A stretch of DNA of 64,000 bases from Bacteroidales bacterium. Lineage in GTDB: Bacteria > Bacteroidota > Bacteroidia > Bacteroidales > GCA-2748055. Of this stretch, positions 26,497 through 36,687 are shown piece after piece. The translations under genes and the position numbers were made by a program. Each line of letters begins with the position of its first letter. The first letter of the stretch is position 1. Under the pieces are notes generated by a model that searched no databases, was not told the origin of the DNA, and worked only from the letters and a program-made list of their open reading frames with translations. The stretch covers positions 1 through 64,000 of the forward strand of contig JAGLOO010000004.1 of NCBI GenBank assembly GCA_023138875.1, in the 5' to 3' direction.

Positions 26497-27582
26497 TTAA
26501 GCCATGTCAACCACATCCGGCAACATGTGAATGGTATTCACACTGCTGTGAGGATTGTTCCTGATGATTACGGAACATCCATAGCTGTGTGTCGCATAAG
26601 AGATGGTTACTTTACCAGGATAGTACTGCTCCAGTTGTTGTATGGATTGCATACACTCTTCCAGGTCCTCGTTATGCCGTCGCATACTGCCATGAAGAAC
26701 CTGGATGGTAATCATGTTGGAAAAACTCGAAGCCTCAATGTTTAACTCAGGAATCGACTGTTCTTTCTCAAATTTTCTAAATATCAGATCCACAAATGAG
26801 AATAATATCATCGGCGGAAGCTGAATATGTCCCGGATCTCCGGAAATAAAGAACTCCACATCCGGTTTGCTTTCCCGGAATAGTGCCACAAGGGAAACCA
26901 GTTTCTTAACCAATTCAATCTCCCTGGAAAACAACTGTTGATCCTGACCGTGATACATCATCACTTCACTCAGAAGCTCGGATGTCAGTGCAATGGCCCT
27001 TGTAACTTCCGGAGAAGAACTGTCAACCATCCTGTCGATGTGGTCTATGGCGTACAACAGCATCAGTGGTTGCACCTTTGATACTGTATTTTCCATCTGT
27101 TGCTGAAGCTCGAACTGCTGAAGTTCTTTTCTCTTATTGTCGGCCTGGTACCAGTTCCTGATCGTTCTTGCGGCCAGGAAAACCAGCACAATATACAGGT
27201 TTCCCAATCCACTTTTAATTACTGTTCCCGGCGCAAGATAATTGCCTGTAACCTCCGATCCGGTTGGATACCATACAAAAATAAACTCATTACTCAGGAT
27301 CAGTTCCACGACCGAGAATCCATAGAACAATGCCAGAAAAAGGGATGCAAATACAGAAATATATTTTTTAGATAAGAAACGTGGTATGAGTAGATAGGCC
27401 ACAAGGTATGTGTGGGCTACAAAGATGGGAAGGGTAAGAATATAATATGAAAAGTTTCCGAAATAGATTTCATAGGACTTTCCAAAGCTTTTAATAAAAG
27501 TGAATCCTACCACCCAGCATACCCAAAAAAGGATGTGCCTCCAGGTTCTGTTCAGTAAAAGCTTCTCCAGTCTCCTTCTCAT
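26497..27582 (-). CDS. LytS-like membrane pseudokinase
   Basis: 361 residues. It has the LytS layout of four membrane segments, coiled coil, His_kinase and ATPase parts. Where relatives have QxxPHFLFNxLN it reads KVQPLMLLYAIDHIDRMV, so the phospho-acceptor His is lost. The N box reads ILFSFVDLIFRKFE, so the ATP/Mg-binding Asn is lost as well. The frame is open and full length, which argues for a selected non-catalytic sensor rather than random decay. It starts 4 bases after the stop of the intact kinase gene, so they are co-expressed and may form a heterodimer. Confidence 0.8.
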   Translation of the reverse strand: MRRRLEKLLLNRTWRHILFWVCWVVGFTFIKSFGKSYEIYFGNFSYYILTLPIFVAHTYLVAYLLIPRFLSKKYISVFASLFLALFYGFSVVELILSNEFIFVWYPTGSEVTGNYLAPGTVIKSGLGNLYIVLVFLAARTIRNWYQADNKRKELQQFELQQQMENTVSKVQPLMLLYAIDHIDRMVDSSSPEVTRAIALTSELLSEVMMYHGQDQQLFSREIELVKKLVSLVALFRESKPDVEFFISGDPGHIQLPPMILFSFVDLIFRKFEKEQSIPELNIEASSFSNMITIQVLHGSMRRHNEDLEECMQSIQQLEQYYPGKVTISYATHSYGCSVIIRNNPHSSVNTIHMLPDVVDMA

Positions 27583-27586
27583 TGCC

Positions 27587-28645
27587 TTACAAACTCATAT
27601 TTAATTCAACAACATGTTCATTTCGCTTCTCCCTGATGGTCAGCCTGTGGCTGTTGGGATATTGTAATTCCAGCCTCCTCATGCTGTTTTCATTGGTACT
27701 TTTCTTCCCGGTAACCTTTTCTTCACACAGATGTTCCAGAACAGAGTTGGCAGCAAAAAACCGGAGTTTTGATTCCTTTACTGAAAGTTCAATATTGATC
27801 CATGATTTTCTGGGATCCTCGCCTGCTCCGTGAACAAAACAATTCTCAACAAATGAGTATAGAATAAGCGGTGCTATTTTAAGTCCCTGGGGATTGCCTT
27901 CAGTCCTGAAAGTGATGTCCAGCCGCTCTCCGTACCTGAGTTTTTCCAGTCCAATATAGTTCTCAATCATTTCAATTTCTTTGGCCAGAAGCACATTTTC
28001 ATTTTTACTTTCGTTAAAAAGATAATGTAAAACGGACTTGAGCTTCTTCACTGTTGATTTAAGATATTCGGGTCTGTAGATTGAAATGGAATAGAGGCTG
28101 TTGAAATTGTTGAATATCACATGCGGGTCCATGTGGTGTTCGAGCAGCTTAATTTCAGCCTCAAGTCCTTTCTGTTCCAGTTCACTGATATTTGATTCCA
28201 GGATGTAGTGGTCCCTTGCATATTTTGCAATGGCAAAAATTGCCACGATAAAGGTCATGTCCTTGGTATTGATCAGCAATCTGGACAGGGAAACCGGATT
28301 CCCGGATAAAATATTCTCGGGAGCAATGGCCTGGTAAAAGATAACATCGGAAAATACAAATTTCAGCAGCGACAATCCAATACCGGTCAGGATAAATAAT
28401 AAAATAAAAATGAGCACCTTCTTTTTCACAAGGAAATGAGGAATTAGCAGGTATACTGTGAGGTATGCATAACCGAAAAAAAACAGGGCGTTGATGAAAA
28501 CCATGAAGAATCCTCTCAGAAAACCAGCATCCTCCTCCGAGCGGAAGTAAGTCACCCAGGAGAATAACAGAACCATGGCCAGAAACAAAATGATGTGGCG
28601 GAGGATCCTGAAAAAAAGCTTTTGATTGATCAGCAACCTGTACAT
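27587..28645 (-). CDS. LytS-family sensor histidine kinase
   Basis: 352 residues. Four membrane segments lie in the first ~150 residues. The H motif is HHMDPHVIFNNFNSLYS, with the His kept and FLFN changed to VIFN. The N box is YSFVENCFVHG. First gene of the minus-strand kinase cluster and divergent from the LytTR regulator at 28934, its probable partner. Confidence 0.85.
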   Translation of the reverse strand: MYRLLINQKLFFRILRHIILFLAMVLLFSWVTYFRSEEDAGFLRGFFMVFINALFFFGYAYLTVYLLIPHFLVKKKVLIFILLFILTGIGLSLLKFVFSDVIFYQAIAPENILSGNPVSLSRLLINTKDMTFIVAIFAIAKYARDHYILESNISELEQKGLEAEIKLLEHHMDPHVIFNNFNSLYSISIYRPEYLKSTVKKLKSVLHYLFNESKNENVLLAKEIEMIENYIGLEKLRYGERLDITFRTEGNPQGLKIAPLILYSFVENCFVHGAGEDPRKSWINIELSVKESKLRFFAANSVLEHLCEEKVTGKKSTNENSMRRLELQYPNSHRLTIREKRNEHVVELNMSL

Positions 28646-28933
28646 TTATTAAAAATAGTCATGCCCGGATTTAATACCATTTATTATCAACGTTATGAAG
28701 CCTGGAACATGTAAACCGGGATAAACCGGATATAAAGGCATTTGACTGATGTTTCGATGTCGTTAAAGGGATTTAAATTGCTTTTCACTGAAATGATTAT
28801 AGAAAAGCTCTTAAATTTACTATGTTGAAGTGAAGTTCGTAAGATCTGTTTTCATGCTTTTTGTATTTCTAACCCCAATATAGTCGTTACGCGCCAACCG
28901 AATAGCGCGTCACCACTGAATAAATTGACACAC

Positions 28934-29653
28934 ATGAAGACAAGGTGCTTGATCGTAGATGATGAACCTCTGGCCAGGGAACTAATCAGGGGACATATCC
29001 AGAAACTTGAGAATTTTGAAATTGTTGATGAGTGTGATAATGCCATGAAGGCCATGGATGCACTGCGCAATCACAATGTCGACCTGATGTTCCTGGACAT
29101 CAAGATGCCCCAGATGACCGGAATTGATTTCCTGAAAACCCTCAAACGTCCGCCGAAAGTTATCATTACCACAGCTTTCAGTCAATATGCCCTTGAAGGA
29201 TTTGAGCTGGACGTGGTCGATTACCTGATGAAACCGGTCACATTTGAGAGGTTCTTTAAAGCAGTGAATAAGTATTTCCAGTCGGGAGTGCCCGAACCAG
29301 TAGAACTGGAGGGTGAGAATGGCATGAATGATAGTGCTTTTATTTACGTCAAGGAGAACAAAAAGATCATAAAGATCTACCTGAAAGAGATCCACTTCAT
29401 AGAAGGGCTCAATGAATACATCAGGATCCATACCGATAACAGGCGGGTGGTCGTTAAGAGCAGCCTGTTGAACATCGAGAACAAGTTGCCTTCCGAACAA
29501 TTTATCAGAATCCACAAATCATACATCGTCTCCATTCCCAGGATCAGGGCATTCAACGCCACAACCATTGAACTTGAAAACGCCAAACTGAGGATTGGCC
29601 GTAACTATAAAAATCAAGTTTTCAGCGCACTTCACTACAGACAGGAAATGTAA
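28934..29653 (+). CDS. LytTR response regulator
   Basis: 239 residues from ATG 28934; the upstream TTG 28925 would add only three residues. The receiver has acidic pair DDEP, phospho-acceptor Asp in LMFLDIKMPQ and Lys in LMKPVT. The LytTR domain follows (IYVKENKKIIKIYLKEIHFI, FIRIHKSYIVSI). It is the only regulator near three LytS-type proteins and is divergent from them. Confidence 0.9.
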   Translation: MKTRCLIVDDEPLARELIRGHIQKLENFEIVDECDNAMKAMDALRNHNVDLMFLDIKMPQMTGIDFLKTLKRPPKVIITTAFSQYALEGFELDVVDYLMKPVTFERFFKAVNKYFQSGVPEPVELEGENGMNDSAFIYVKENKKIIKIYLKEIHFIEGLNEYIRIHTDNRRVVVKSSLLNIENKLPSEQFIRIHKSYIVSIPRIRAFNATTIELENAKLRIGRNYKNQVFSALHYRQEM

Positions 29654-30175
29654 TATGCAAGCTTTTATTCGGTTGACCAGCCTTGGCATTCTGCTGAGCC
29701 TGTCAACATTAACCGCCAGGGAACCGGTAACCTTCTGTCCACCTATGCAGCAGAATTGAAAGCAAAGAACAGGCTTCCTCAAAACAGCAAGGGATTATCC
29801 AAACCCACTCATCTTTACGGTCCGTTTTACTCAACCGGAGATAATTTTGAAGCATTTAATGAACAGGGATTGGTGATCAAAACAGAGAAGGGTGGAGTTC
29901 TTATCACAGGTTGCGGACATCCAGGGGTGATTGAGATGGTCTCTGTGGCAGAAAAAAGCCTGGGCATAGAAATACATACTGTGATCGGCGGACTGCATCT
30001 GCTTCGGAATTCAGATGAGGAAGTAAAAAAGATTGCAGAAGAGCTCAAAAAAATGGGTGTTCAACGAATTTGTCCCACCCATTGTACAGGAGACAATGCC
30101 ATCGCCCTGCTAAAAGAGTCCTTCGGGGATGGTTATATCTCCGGTGGCACCGGTAAAGAGATCATCATTAAATAA
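29654..30175 (+). pseudogene. MBL-fold hydrolase, N-terminal half missing
   Basis: The reading frame open from 29654 shows a C-terminal metallo-beta-lactamase-fold half: LYGPFYSTGDNFEAFN, VLITGCGHPG, HTVIGGLHLL, ICPTHCTGDN. It resembles the secreted MBL-fold proteins named dihydropterin-type synthases. The HxHxDH metal motif and everything before it is gone. A signal-peptide-like start (MQAFIRLTSLGILLSLSTLT, from 29654) is present in another frame and ends in a stop at about 29757, so an internal deletion with a frameshift is likely. Confidence 0.65.
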
Positions 30176-30203
30176 TTCTTTCTGCCTTACATGGCAAAAG
30201 CAA

Positions 30204-30237
30204 AAAGAGACTGTCCTTTTGAGACAGCCTCTTTTTT
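30204..30237. terminator. Terminator hairpin
   Basis: AAAGAGACTGTC (30204-30215) pairs with GACAGCCTCTTT (30223-30234) with one mismatch, and a T run follows on the + strand. It lies between convergent units and may also serve the SusD gene. Confidence 0.7.
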
Positions 30238-30269
30238 GATAGTTTAAAGGTTTATCCGAATGCGATGAA

Positions 30270-31697
30270 CTAGTCCTCAGTGCCATCATCCCACCACACT
30301 CCATTGTATGGGGTTACAGCTGGAACGTTCTCAGCGTTACCGCTGATTTCATTCTGGGGATACGGGAACCTCCTTGGAGTCTCGAAGGGATTGGTCATGG
30401 TAGGATACCCGGTCCTTCTCCACTCTGCAAAAGCCTCAATCGAACCGTAAGGCCACAGGTGAATGTACTTCTGTGCATAAATCATATCAATGGTAAGGTT
30501 AGCTGCGTCAGTTGGAAGCACTTCAGGCTGGGCTTTGTAAGCCACTGCATCAACAGTTTCAACCCCCGCCTGTGCAAGTGCAGCATCCAATCCCTCCTCA
30601 TATGCTGCAAGAGCTGCTGCAGCATCAGGGGATGCTTTCCTTAAATGACATTCAGCCTCAACAAACTTCAACTCGGCAAAGGTCATTATGGGAAGTGGAG
30701 CCGTTGCATAGATCACATTGTTCGACATCCTTGAGTAGATCGTGCCAGCCTGGTCCTCCTCGGATGTTCCGTTTGGAGCCGGCACATATTCTCCATTCAC
30801 CTGTGTAATGAACAGGGGGATCCTGGGATCATTCAGGCCATCGAGGATATCATAGAAGGTCACACTGATGGCGTGATGTCTCCTTTCATTCTCCTCCTGG
30901 AACCATGTGTTCTCATGACCCAGGTCATTGGACCAGTTATCAAAGGTAAAATCATCGTCCGAAGAGACAAAACCATTAGCAGCTGCCGCCAGAGCATCTG
31001 CTGCCGAACCAGCGGGATCAATGTTACTCAAACGGTTAGCATACCTTGCCTTCAGTGAATAGGCAGCCGTAATCCAGGCATCAGGGTCACCACCGTAGAT
31101 GTAATCCTCACCACCAGTGGTACTTATATTTTCCTTTTGAAGGTCTGCTATAGCTTCATCCAAAAGGTCCTGCATGGCAGCATAGATTGATTCCTGAGTA
31201 TCGAACACCGGCTTCCTGTTCTCAGCTCCCAAAGTTGCCTCTGTGTATGGAATTCTTCCCCATGTGTCAGTAGAAGCCAGGTAAGTATAAGCTTGGAGAA
31301 CTTTTGCAATACCCACATCGATCCATTTTCCCTCTTCACTTCCACCTTCAGATCCTTTCTGAATGATGATCTTCAGGTCGGGATGCAGGCGGGGGTAGAT
31401 CTGGAAGGCCCAGCTGTTCTCGCTGAGCTGCGAATTGATATTGGCACGCCTGTCGGCGTCTCTCATCTGGCCATGAGCACCGGTGGTATGTTCAATAAAG
31501 ATAGAGCTATACCAGGCCAGGGTGGTTCCGGTAACCCAATAGGGAGTAGCGGCTGTACATCCCGACATCAGCATGCTGATGGGTACATCAGTCGGGTTGT
31601 TCGGATCCGTATCGATCTCGTCCATGATCTCATCGCTGCACGAAAAAGTGAACAGCATGAGCAGGAGTACACTGAAAATTGAAATATATTTTTTCAT
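30270..31697 (-). CDS. SusD/RagB-type outer-membrane lipoprotein
   Basis: 475 residues. The lipoprotein signal has Cys 20 (LFTFSC). It starts DEIDTDPNNPTDV and shows the SusD-like_2 pattern (VLQAYTYLASTDTWGRIPYT, then EATLGAENRKPVFDTQESIY), with the C-terminal EAFAEWRRTGYPT and FETPRRFPYPQNE. It would bind substrate at the surface and cap the SusC channel encoded 12 bases upstream in the same operon. The substrate is unknown; SusD-like_2 pairs often import oligosaccharides or peptides. Confidence 0.93.
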   Translation of the reverse strand: MKKYISIFSVLLLMLFTFSCSDEIMDEIDTDPNNPTDVPISMLMSGCTAATPYWVTGTTLAWYSSIFIEHTTGAHGQMRDADRRANINSQLSENSWAFQIYPRLHPDLKIIIQKGSEGGSEEGKWIDVGIAKVLQAYTYLASTDTWGRIPYTEATLGAENRKPVFDTQESIYAAMQDLLDEAIADLQKENISTTGGEDYIYGGDPDAWITAAYSLKARYANRLSNIDPAGSAADALAAAANGFVSSDDDFTFDNWSNDLGHENTWFQEENERRHHAISVTFYDILDGLNDPRIPLFITQVNGEYVPAPNGTSEEDQAGTIYSRMSNNVIYATAPLPIMTFAELKFVEAECHLRKASPDAAAALAAYEEGLDAALAQAGVETVDAVAYKAQPEVLPTDAANLTIDMIYAQKYIHLWPYGSIEAFAEWRRTGYPTMTNPFETPRRFPYPQNEISGNAENVPAVTPYNGVWWDDGTED

Positions 31698-31709
31698 CTT
31701 ATGGTATGT

Positions 31710-34700
31710 TTAAAAGGTTATTTTAAGACCACCACCAAAGGACCTGGTATTGGGCAATGACACATATTCGAATGCACCAATTCCGTTGCCTTCAGCTGTA
31801 CTTGATTCCGGGTCGAAATTGGGATAGTCGGTCCAGAGTGCAAGGTTCCTTCCATTGGCAAAAACGGAAATGGAACTGATAAAGCTGCTGGTAAACCAGC
31901 GCTGGGGCATGTCATAGCTGATTACTACCTCTCTCAGTCTCAGCAGGGTCTTATCGAATATCCTGGATTCCCCAATGTTCCACTGGACAGTGCTCCAGTA
32001 ATCCTCTCCCATGAGGATCTCAATATCATTATCCCCTTCGATGATCAAATCGCCGGTGGCCTGATCCCGGTAACCCTTGACAGCGTTGGGTTCCATTCTC
32101 AGCGTTTCCCGGTCCTCAGTAACTTGGTCAGCTCCATAATTCCTGAGCAGGGCGTTCAATCCGCTAGAAATGAAGCCACCCTTGGAGTAATTGAACTGCG
32201 CAGTAAAGGTGAATCCTTTGAAACGAAGGATGTTGGTTAAACTGGCGTCCCAGTCCGGATTCACCTTTCCCAGGATCTTTTCCTCACCATCCTGCAAGGG
32301 CATCCCGTAAAACGGATTGGGGTTGCCTGCTACAATCTCCCTGGAATCCACAACAATCCTGTCGTTTTCATCCCTTACATAGGAACTGCCAAAAATGACC
32401 GGATAGGGCTGACCCGCATAGGCAAAGGCACCCGTACTAGTGAAATTCTGAAAGCCTGTCTGGACCCGTTCCACACCCGGGGCAAGTTCCAGCACCATGT
32501 TCTTATTGTTGGCAAAATTGACAAGCATCTCCCATTCGAATCCTCCACCAGTCCTGATCGGAACAACGGAAAGAACAACCTCATGACCCTTTGATTCCAG
32601 CTCCCCGGCATTTCTGTACTCCGAACGGAAGCCGGAAGAGGATGCCAGTGGAACGTTAAAGATCTGGTCGGTAGCATTCACATAATAATATGAGTAGTCA
32701 ATACCCAACCTGTTCTGATAGAACCTCAGGTCTGCCCCAATCTCATAGGTAGTCACATTCTGAGGTCTTAACTGGTCTGACAGAAGGGTAGACTGAAGTG
32801 TGAATGCAGGATAGGACTGGTAAGGGAAGGTGAAATCATTATTCAGGAACCCGCTGCCCAGACTCTCACTATCCTCCTTGGAAGTGAACAGGGTCTTCGT
32901 AGCAAAGAGCGCTCCTGCCTGTCCCATTTGTGAATAGGAAGCACGGATCTTACCGAAGGGCAGAATCTGCTGATCCTGCATGAAGTCCAATTCAGTAAAC
33001 ACAAATCCCAATGATACGGAAGGGTAAAAGTAGGACCTGTTGCCCGATGGCATATTGGACACAACATCATTCCGTCCGGTCACTGTTAAGAACAGCATGG
33101 AGACATAATCCACAGTTGCACTACCGTAGAATCCAACCACCCGCTGCCGGGTCAGCTCCTGGAAAACCGTCTGGGCTCCGGTATTTGAAATATGGTCAAA
33201 CCCACCGATGGTGATGTTGGTACCTGTCATCGAATGGGTTTTGGTGGTGATATCGTAAAACTCATTACCTATTACCATATCCAGTCCAATATCTCCGAAA
33301 TCCTTGATAATACTTATAGAGGCATTGGAGTTCAGTTCCTGTCTTTGATAAGTATAGTCATCAACCTGGCCACCCGCTGGTTCAAGAATCCCGAATTCCG
33401 GGTATCCTCTTCCCGCTCCACCGGAACCCAGTGAGATCACTTCATGTCCTGTGGTAAGGAACCTGTCAAGACCGACCCGGTAGTTGATCCTCATCCAATC
33501 GAAGGGCTGAAAATTGATGGCAGCATTCCCAAAGAACCTGTCAGTCACTTCGTTATAATTGCTATGTTTCAAAGCCCAGTACGGATTATCCATGGCAAAA
33601 CGGTAATGATACTGGTTGTATGGATTTGAATCATGCTCAAAAGGTTTATTGGTCATATCGTAGGTCCGGGGTGCAAAATAGACCGTAAATAGTGGGTTTG
33701 CCAGGTTACTTCCTCCGGGGATTTTATCAATATCCACTGTGGAAACGTTGGCAGAGACAGAAGCCGACCATTTGTCGCCCAGTATGAAATTTCCATTAAA
33801 CTTTGCATTGTTCCTGGTCATCCCGGTGGTCTCAATGATCCCCTTCTGATTGGTACGTCCCGCGCCAATGCTGTAACTAGCCCTGTCGCTGGCTGATGAA
33901 ATATCCACCGAATTGGTAAAAGTGTAACCCTTCTGGAAAAAGTCCTCCTGGTTGTTATACACTCTGGGAACCTGGGTAGGAGCAGATCCATCAAAGGTTT
34001 CGTATGGATTATCAAAGTAAAGGTTCTCCTCCTGGGATTGGTAATTCTGGAGGGTATCGATACGTGGACCCCATGAACCAGATGACCAGAGGTTCAATAG
34101 CCCTCCATTTCCCTGGCCATAAGTGGATTGTAATTCTGGCAGTCGACTGATCTGGTCAGATGTAAAGCTGCTGTTCACTGTGACCAAAGTCTTCTTACCA
34201 GCCATCCTGGCAGCAGAGCCACTCTTGGTGGTGATCACGATTACCCCGTTCGCTGCCCTTAAACCATACAGGGCAGATGCTGTAGCACCTTTGAGTACCG
34301 AAATAGATTCGATATCCTCCGGGTTCAGGTCCACGATCCTTGAGGAAGGATTGGTTCCCTCTCCCACATTCTCTGTAAAAGCCTTATTTGAGGCAATGGG
34401 CATTCCATCCACCACATATAAAGGCTGGTTGGATCCGGTCAGTGAAACATTACCCCTGATGGTAACATGCGAGGTAGCACCCGGCATTCCACTGGACTGT
34501 TTCACAGTAACACCAGCAATTTTTCCCTGGAGTGATTTGGAAACATCCATGTTCTTTGCACCGGAGATCTGGGATTCGTTGAGCTCCTGGACCGAATAAC
34601 CCAGTGCCTTCTTTTCCTTTCTTATACCCATTGCAGTTACGACCACCTCATCAATATGCATGAGATCAGATTCCATGGTTACATCGACCTGATTCTGCCC

Positions 34701-34958
34701 GGATATGGTGATCTCCTGTTTTAACAGGCCCACAAAACTGAATACGATGATTTCAGCATTGTCCGGTACAGTAAGTTGGTATTCGCCATTCATATCAGAA
34801 ATGGCACCAATGGAGGTTCCCTTTACTGCGACTGTAACACCAGGCAGTGGACCTCCGTCATCTGCGCTGACTACAGTTCCTGTGACTTCCCGGGCCTGTC
34901 CCAGGAGGGTAAGGATACCCAGCGCCATCAATAGCAGAAAGCTTAATACTTTTTTCAT
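31710..34958 (-). CDS. SusC/RagA-type TonB-dependent transporter
   Basis: 1082 residues. Signal peptide to about residue 21, then a carboxypeptidase-regulatory-like domain (EVTGTVVSADDGGPLPGVTV). The TonB plug follows (SLQGKIAGVTVKQSSGMPGA, PLYVVDGMPI, the SusC signature ATASALYGLRAANGVIVITT), then a 22-strand barrel with terminal GGGLKITF. It imports the ligand captured by SusD. First gene of the operon. No anti-sigma or hybrid regulator is adjacent, so control is not evident. Confidence 0.95.
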   Translation of the reverse strand: MKKVLSFLLLMALGILTLLGQAREVTGTVVSADDGGPLPGVTVAVKGTSIGAISDMNGEYQLTVPDNAEIIVFSFVGLLKQEITISGQNQVDVTMESDLMHIDEVVVTAMGIRKEKKALGYSVQELNESQISGAKNMDVSKSLQGKIAGVTVKQSSGMPGATSHVTIRGNVSLTGSNQPLYVVDGMPIASNKAFTENVGEGTNPSSRIVDLNPEDIESISVLKGATASALYGLRAANGVIVITTKSGSAARMAGKKTLVTVNSSFTSDQISRLPELQSTYGQGNGGLLNLWSSGSWGPRIDTLQNYQSQEENLYFDNPYETFDGSAPTQVPRVYNNQEDFFQKGYTFTNSVDISSASDRASYSIGAGRTNQKGIIETTGMTRNNAKFNGNFILGDKWSASVSANVSTVDIDKIPGGSNLANPLFTVYFAPRTYDMTNKPFEHDSNPYNQYHYRFAMDNPYWALKHSNYNEVTDRFFGNAAINFQPFDWMRINYRVGLDRFLTTGHEVISLGSGGAGRGYPEFGILEPAGGQVDDYTYQRQELNSNASISIIKDFGDIGLDMVIGNEFYDITTKTHSMTGTNITIGGFDHISNTGAQTVFQELTRQRVVGFYGSATVDYVSMLFLTVTGRNDVVSNMPSGNRSYFYPSVSLGFVFTELDFMQDQQILPFGKIRASYSQMGQAGALFATKTLFTSKEDSESLGSGFLNNDFTFPYQSYPAFTLQSTLLSDQLRPQNVTTYEIGADLRFYQNRLGIDYSYYYVNATDQIFNVPLASSSGFRSEYRNAGELESKGHEVVLSVVPIRTGGGFEWEMLVNFANNKNMVLELAPGVERVQTGFQNFTSTGAFAYAGQPYPVIFGSSYVRDENDRIVVDSREIVAGNPNPFYGMPLQDGEEKILGKVNPDWDASLTNILRFKGFTFTAQFNYSKGGFISSGLNALLRNYGADQVTEDRETLRMEPNAVKGYRDQATGDLIIEGDNDIEILMGEDYWSTVQWNIGESRIFDKTLLRLREVVISYDMPQRWFTSSFISSISVFANGRNLALWTDYPNFDPESSTAEGNGIGAFEYVSLPNTRSFGGGLKITF

Positions 34959-35322
34959 AGACTTAGTTTTAGTTTGACAATTAATAATCCAGAATTTGAG
35001 CTGAAGAAAGCAGAAAGCGGATAGTTATTCTAATAATATCAAGGAATGGCGGATTTCTGTAACTATTCTACAGATTGAATCTGCTTTATCCCATTCACAC
35101 GTTACAACCGGCTATTCATACGTAGATTGTATGTCATTGGCAGAAGGATTCGTGTCGTACAGGTAAAAATCAGATGCCAGCAGAGGGTCAAGTACCGTTT
35201 GGAGGGGGTCAACAAGGTATATTCATTATACGAGCATGAACCATGATGTCATGATGGGGTTAAAATTAAGTTATGCAGATTTTAATATATTTACACATTT
35301 CAATAACTTAAACTAACCATTT
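34959..35322. other. Intergenic region between SusC and the symporter
   Basis: 364 bases between divergent transport genes, presumably holding both promoters. A short palindrome TCTGTA...TACAGA lies at 35056-35074. No clear TAnnTTTG box or riboswitch is seen. Confidence 0.4.
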
Positions 35323-36675
35323 ATGCTAATCTTAACAGATTACCTGATCATTGCAGGCTATTTTCTCGTGATTCTTGTTGTTGGCGGACTTACAGGAAGA
35401 AAACAGGATAAAGAGGAGTTTCTGATATCAGGCCGCAAACTAAAATCATTTCAGGCCACCACCACGATCTTCTCCAGCCGGATCGGCGCTGCCATCCTGC
35501 TCACCTATACCGCACTTGTCTATATATACGGACTGGGCGCCCTGTGGTATTTCATTGGCTCGGTGTTCGGAATGTTTGTATTTTATTTCTTCGGACTTAA
35601 AGTGAAAAAAATGGCAGATGAACAGAAATTCTATACACTGCCAGACTTCTTTTTCTTCCTGAAGGGAAAGTTTGCCGGTTACCTGGCGACCATTATCACC
35701 ATCACCATCATGTTTGGCTGGGTGGTCCTTAATTTCACAGCCGGAGGCAAGTTGGTATCGGAATATACACCCATCAGTTATGATTTCTCGGTGATCATTG
35801 TGGGGGGTATCATCCTCCTTTATCTTGTTGCCGGTGGATTTGATGCGGTAGTTAAAACCGACATGATCCAGACGGTGGGGATCTTCCTGCTGTTTGTTCT
35901 GATGATGTACCTGCTCATGACTACAGATACAAAACCCGAACTTGTTTTCATGGATCTTTTCAGGACTCCCGTTGGTAAGATCATCAGCTTCTTCCTTGCA
36001 GGTTTCTTTATTCCCATGGCTTCACCGGAACTCTGGCAGAGGGTGTATGCCATTCAGGACAAGACCCATTTCAAGCGAAGTATCATACTTTCGTCTTTCT
36101 TTTATATTATCATTGGTTTTATTCTGCTCCTGATCGGACTGGTCATTCGATCCGACATTCCCGATATTGAGGCGGATACCTCCCTGATCGTAGGATTCAG
36201 CAGGCTGTTGCCTGTGGGCCTGGCAGGACTGTCCGTGGTAATTATCTATTCCTCTGTCTCCTCATCGGCCGATACCTATATGTTCACCACTGCAGCCTCT
36301 GTAACCCAGGATTTTCTGGAAAAGACCGGCCTCACAAAGAAAGCAGACTTAAGAAAAACCATGCGGTACAGCATGGTGGTGCTGATGATCCTTGGAATTG
36401 GTATGTCCCTTATCCTACGGGATATTGTGGATGCCACCTTCTTCTTCGTATCCCTGACCATGTCACTTGGATTCCTGACCCTGGTCATCTGGATCTATCC
36501 GAAGATCAACCGGCACAGCGTGAATCTCTCCATCTTCGCCTGCCTCTTCGGAGTGATCATACCTGCCATCATTTACGGTATATCTGAAACGCTTGTACAA
36601 TACGCCATTGGGTTTTGTATAGTCGGATTACTGATTGGCTTTGTGGTGAATGCTATTAAACCTGCAAAAAAATAG
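35323..36675 (+). CDS. Sodium:solute symporter family transporter
   Basis: 450 residues and about 13 transmembrane helices. The SSS-family start is YLIIAGYFLVILVVGGLTGR and EEFLISGRKL. Sodium-site regions are seen at SSRIGAAILLTYTALVYIYG and IIYSSVSSSADTYMFTTAAS. It would import an organic solute (sugar, acid, amino acid or similar) with sodium. The last part is typical of the 450-500 residue Bacteroidota members. Transcribed away from the SusC/SusD operon. Confidence 0.88.
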   Translation: MLILTDYLIIAGYFLVILVVGGLTGRKQDKEEFLISGRKLKSFQATTTIFSSRIGAAILLTYTALVYIYGLGALWYFIGSVFGMFVFYFFGLKVKKMADEQKFYTLPDFFFFLKGKFAGYLATIITITIMFGWVVLNFTAGGKLVSEYTPISYDFSVIIVGGIILLYLVAGGFDAVVKTDMIQTVGIFLLFVLMMYLLMTTDTKPELVFMDLFRTPVGKIISFFLAGFFIPMASPELWQRVYAIQDKTHFKRSIILSSFFYIIIGFILLLIGLVIRSDIPDIEADTSLIVGFSRLLPVGLAGLSVVIIYSSVSSSADTYMFTTAASVTQDFLEKTGLTKKADLRKTMRYSMVVLMILGIGMSLILRDIVDATFFFVSLTMSLGFLTLVIWIYPKINRHSVNLSIFACLFGVIIPAIIYGISETLVQYAIGFCIVGLLIGFVVNAIKPAKK

Positions 36676-36687
36676 CACACCGCACAC

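Noticed and set aside
28925-28933. TTG start for the LytTR regulator
   Set aside because: ATG 28934 starts directly at the receiver domain; the TTG adds only three residues.
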